DNA of 64,000 bases from Spirosoma oryzicola. GTDB lineage: Bacteria > Bacteroidota > Bacteroidia > Cytophagales > Spirosomataceae. The stretch spans positions 1 through 64,000 of the forward strand of contig NZ_CP089539.1 of the NCBI RefSeq assembly GCF_021233055.1, given 5' to 3'. Shown here piece after piece: positions 63,167 to 64,000 of this stretch; within the stretch, counting starts at the first letter, position 1; each line of letters starts with the position of its first letter. The notes beneath the pieces were generated by a model. That model was not told where the DNA came from, ran no database searches, and was given only the letters and a program-made list of their open reading frames with translations. The translations under genes and the position numbers were made by a program.

Positions 63167-63187
63167 AATCTATATATTATATAGATT
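63167..63187. promoter_or_regulatory. Palindrome directly before the sterol desaturase start
   Basis: AATCTATAT and ATATAGATT flank a 3-base centre, directly adjoining the ATG on the minus strand. A perfect 9-base dyad here could be a repressor operator or block the ribosome site. Confidence 0.4.
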
Positions 63188-63649
63188 TGTTTGATAAATA
63201 AATAAGCCAGCTAGCTGACTTTTGTTGTTGCATACGCTTGCTTTATTAACAGCGATGATGCGCAAAGGTTATCGGCAAAATTTAGTTATCCAAGCAAAAT
63301 CATAAAAAAATGATTGTCAATATGTTGTCAAATAATCTATCGAGAAATAGGAGTAATCTATCTGATAGGTAGGTCAAAGCGGCAATGTGTTTCTTTTCCA
63401 GCTAGTTAGCGTTTAGTTGAGTTAGAAAGAGTCATCAAAATACCTGCATTTATAGAACAAGGTTATTTTTAAAATTTAGTTTATATGTTTTCAAGAAGTG
63501 AAGGTTAAAGGGATTCAATGAATATGGTTTGTAGTTGACTCTAGCATTTCTGATAAATCTTCTCGAGCTGACCGTATTCTCTGTTTTACAAACCTAGCCT
63601 GCTTTGACAACGTTATACGGTCTATTACTCGCACAAAACCCAAGTAGCT
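63167..63649. other. AT-rich divergent intergenic region
   Basis: These 483 bases lie between the leftward desaturase operon and the rightward small acidic gene and should contain both promoters. Apart from the palindrome at its left edge, nothing was recognised. Confidence 0.45.
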
Positions 63650-63838
63650 ATGAAGACGATCAGATGGTATTCGCCAGGAGGAGACGGAGATCAAGGAGGA
63701 AGCAGTGCTGATGACAGAGAGTCAATTCTGCGTCAGGAAGGAACCCACGAACCGGGGGATACACCTCTGGAGGATCAGGAAGAGTTGCCCGGTGGATTTA
63801 TTCATGGTCACGTTGATCAGGGAAACGACGAAGAATAA
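63650..63838 (+). CDS. Small acidic protein, unknown function
   Basis: A 62-residue, Asp/Glu/Gly-rich protein beginning MKTIRWYSPGGDGDQGGSSA and ending VDQGNDEE. It has no hydrophobic core, signal peptide or membrane helix, so it is probably unstructured. There is no family I recognise. A strong hairpin terminator 43 bases past the stop and its isolation in an intergenic region support a real gene. Low complexity weakens the call. Confidence 0.5.
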   Translation: MKTIRWYSPGGDGDQGGSSADDRESILRQEGTHEPGDTPLEDQEELPGGFIHGHVDQGNDEE

Positions 63839-63880
63839 GCTTATATTGGTAGGTAGAAAATGACTAGTGCATTTCTATTG

Positions 63881-63921
63881 AAGACTGCCCGGCTTACAAA
63901 AGTAGGTCGGGCAGTCTTTAT
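63881..63921. terminator. Convergent terminator at the right edge
   Basis: AAGACTGCCCG (63881-63891) and CGGGCAGTCTT (63908-63918) form a perfect 11-bp stem with A/T edges, between the small acidic gene and the converging NTF2-like gene. Confidence 0.8.
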
Positions 63922-63923
63922 AA

Positions 63924-64000
63924 TTAGCTTGCAGTAGCATCGAGATACAGGTATAATTCTTTGATGAGTCCATCCTTAACGATGGCAATATCCATACCGC
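63924..64000 (-). CDS. C-terminal fragment of an NTF2/SnoaL-like protein (5' end outside window)
   Basis: The minus strand reads GMDIAIVKDGLIKELYLYLD followed by ATAS and a stop at 63924. The pattern (a beta strand, then a DGLI turn, then LYLYLD) is typical of the last strand of NTF2-like or SnoaL-like domains. Only about 25 codons are present, so the family call is provisional. The start lies beyond base 64000. Confidence 0.6.
   Translation of the reverse strand, partial: GMDIAIVKDGLIKELYLYLDATAS

Overview
The window looks like chromosome of a Bacteroidota bacterium, most likely order Cytophagales and close to Spirosoma (inference from gene content, not from a database search). Supporting signs are two SusC/SusD outer-membrane pairs, an ECF sigma/FecR pair next to one of them, several AraC-type regulators with N-terminal sensor domains, DUF1343/NamZ, M16 and DPP-IV peptidases, many signal-peptide and lipoprotein N-termini, weak Shine-Dalgarno sequences, and a few TAnnTTTG boxes of the Bacteroidota -7 type. 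Transcription units are often separated by very long, nearly perfect hairpins. No rRNA, tRNA, CRISPR array or insertion sequence was seen.

Layout. 1-1104: 3'-truncated type I sulfatase (minus strand). 1.5-10.1 kb: OmpR-family regulator and histidine kinase, a small membrane protein, then a complete tripartite RND efflux operon (adaptor lipoprotein, pump, outer-membrane factor) closed by a terminator. 10.2-11.2 kb: a solitary tyrosine recombinase flanked by a short direct repeat. 11.4-14.9 kb: RidA-like protein, hemerythrin-like protein, AraC regulator, c-type cytochrome and a lipocalin-like exported protein. 15.1-17.9 kb: exported AGE-family epimerase and a NamZ (DUF1343) lipoprotein. 17.9-22.8 kb (minus): a PaoABC-type molybdenum aldehyde oxidoreductase operon with an MDR-family oxidoreductase. 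23-30.4 kb: DPP-IV, a short orphan gene, SDR plus AraC regulator, a small lysine-rich exported protein and an M3 peptidase.

30.7-45.0 kb (minus) is one long co-oriented block: ECF sigma factor, FecR anti-sigma, SusC with an N-terminal STN domain, SusD, TlpA-like thioredoxin, PLP-dependent cysteine synthase-like enzyme, a frameshifted DsbD-alpha domain gene, DsbD and an M16 peptidase. It joins signal-controlled outer-membrane import with periplasmic thiol chemistry and proteolysis, and is the best candidate here for an undescribed functional module. 45.3-56.6 kb: an AraC regulator divergent from a sodium/solute symporter, a DapA/NanA-superfamily lyase, a second SusC/SusD pair and an unusual FGE-like plus sialidase-like fusion. 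This reads as an uptake and catabolic locus for a keto-acid sugar or related glycan (inference). 56.6-63.9 kb: a small protein, a TonB-dependent receptor, and an operon of sterol-desaturase/fatty-acid-hydroxylase, DUF4395 membrane protein and PhyH-type dioxygenase. The right end has a small acidic protein and the C-terminus of an NTF2-like protein.

Two broken genes are visible: a one-base frameshift in a C/G homopolymer of the DsbD-alpha gene, and a 24-codon AraC C-terminal remnant abutting the stop codon of the M16 peptidase.
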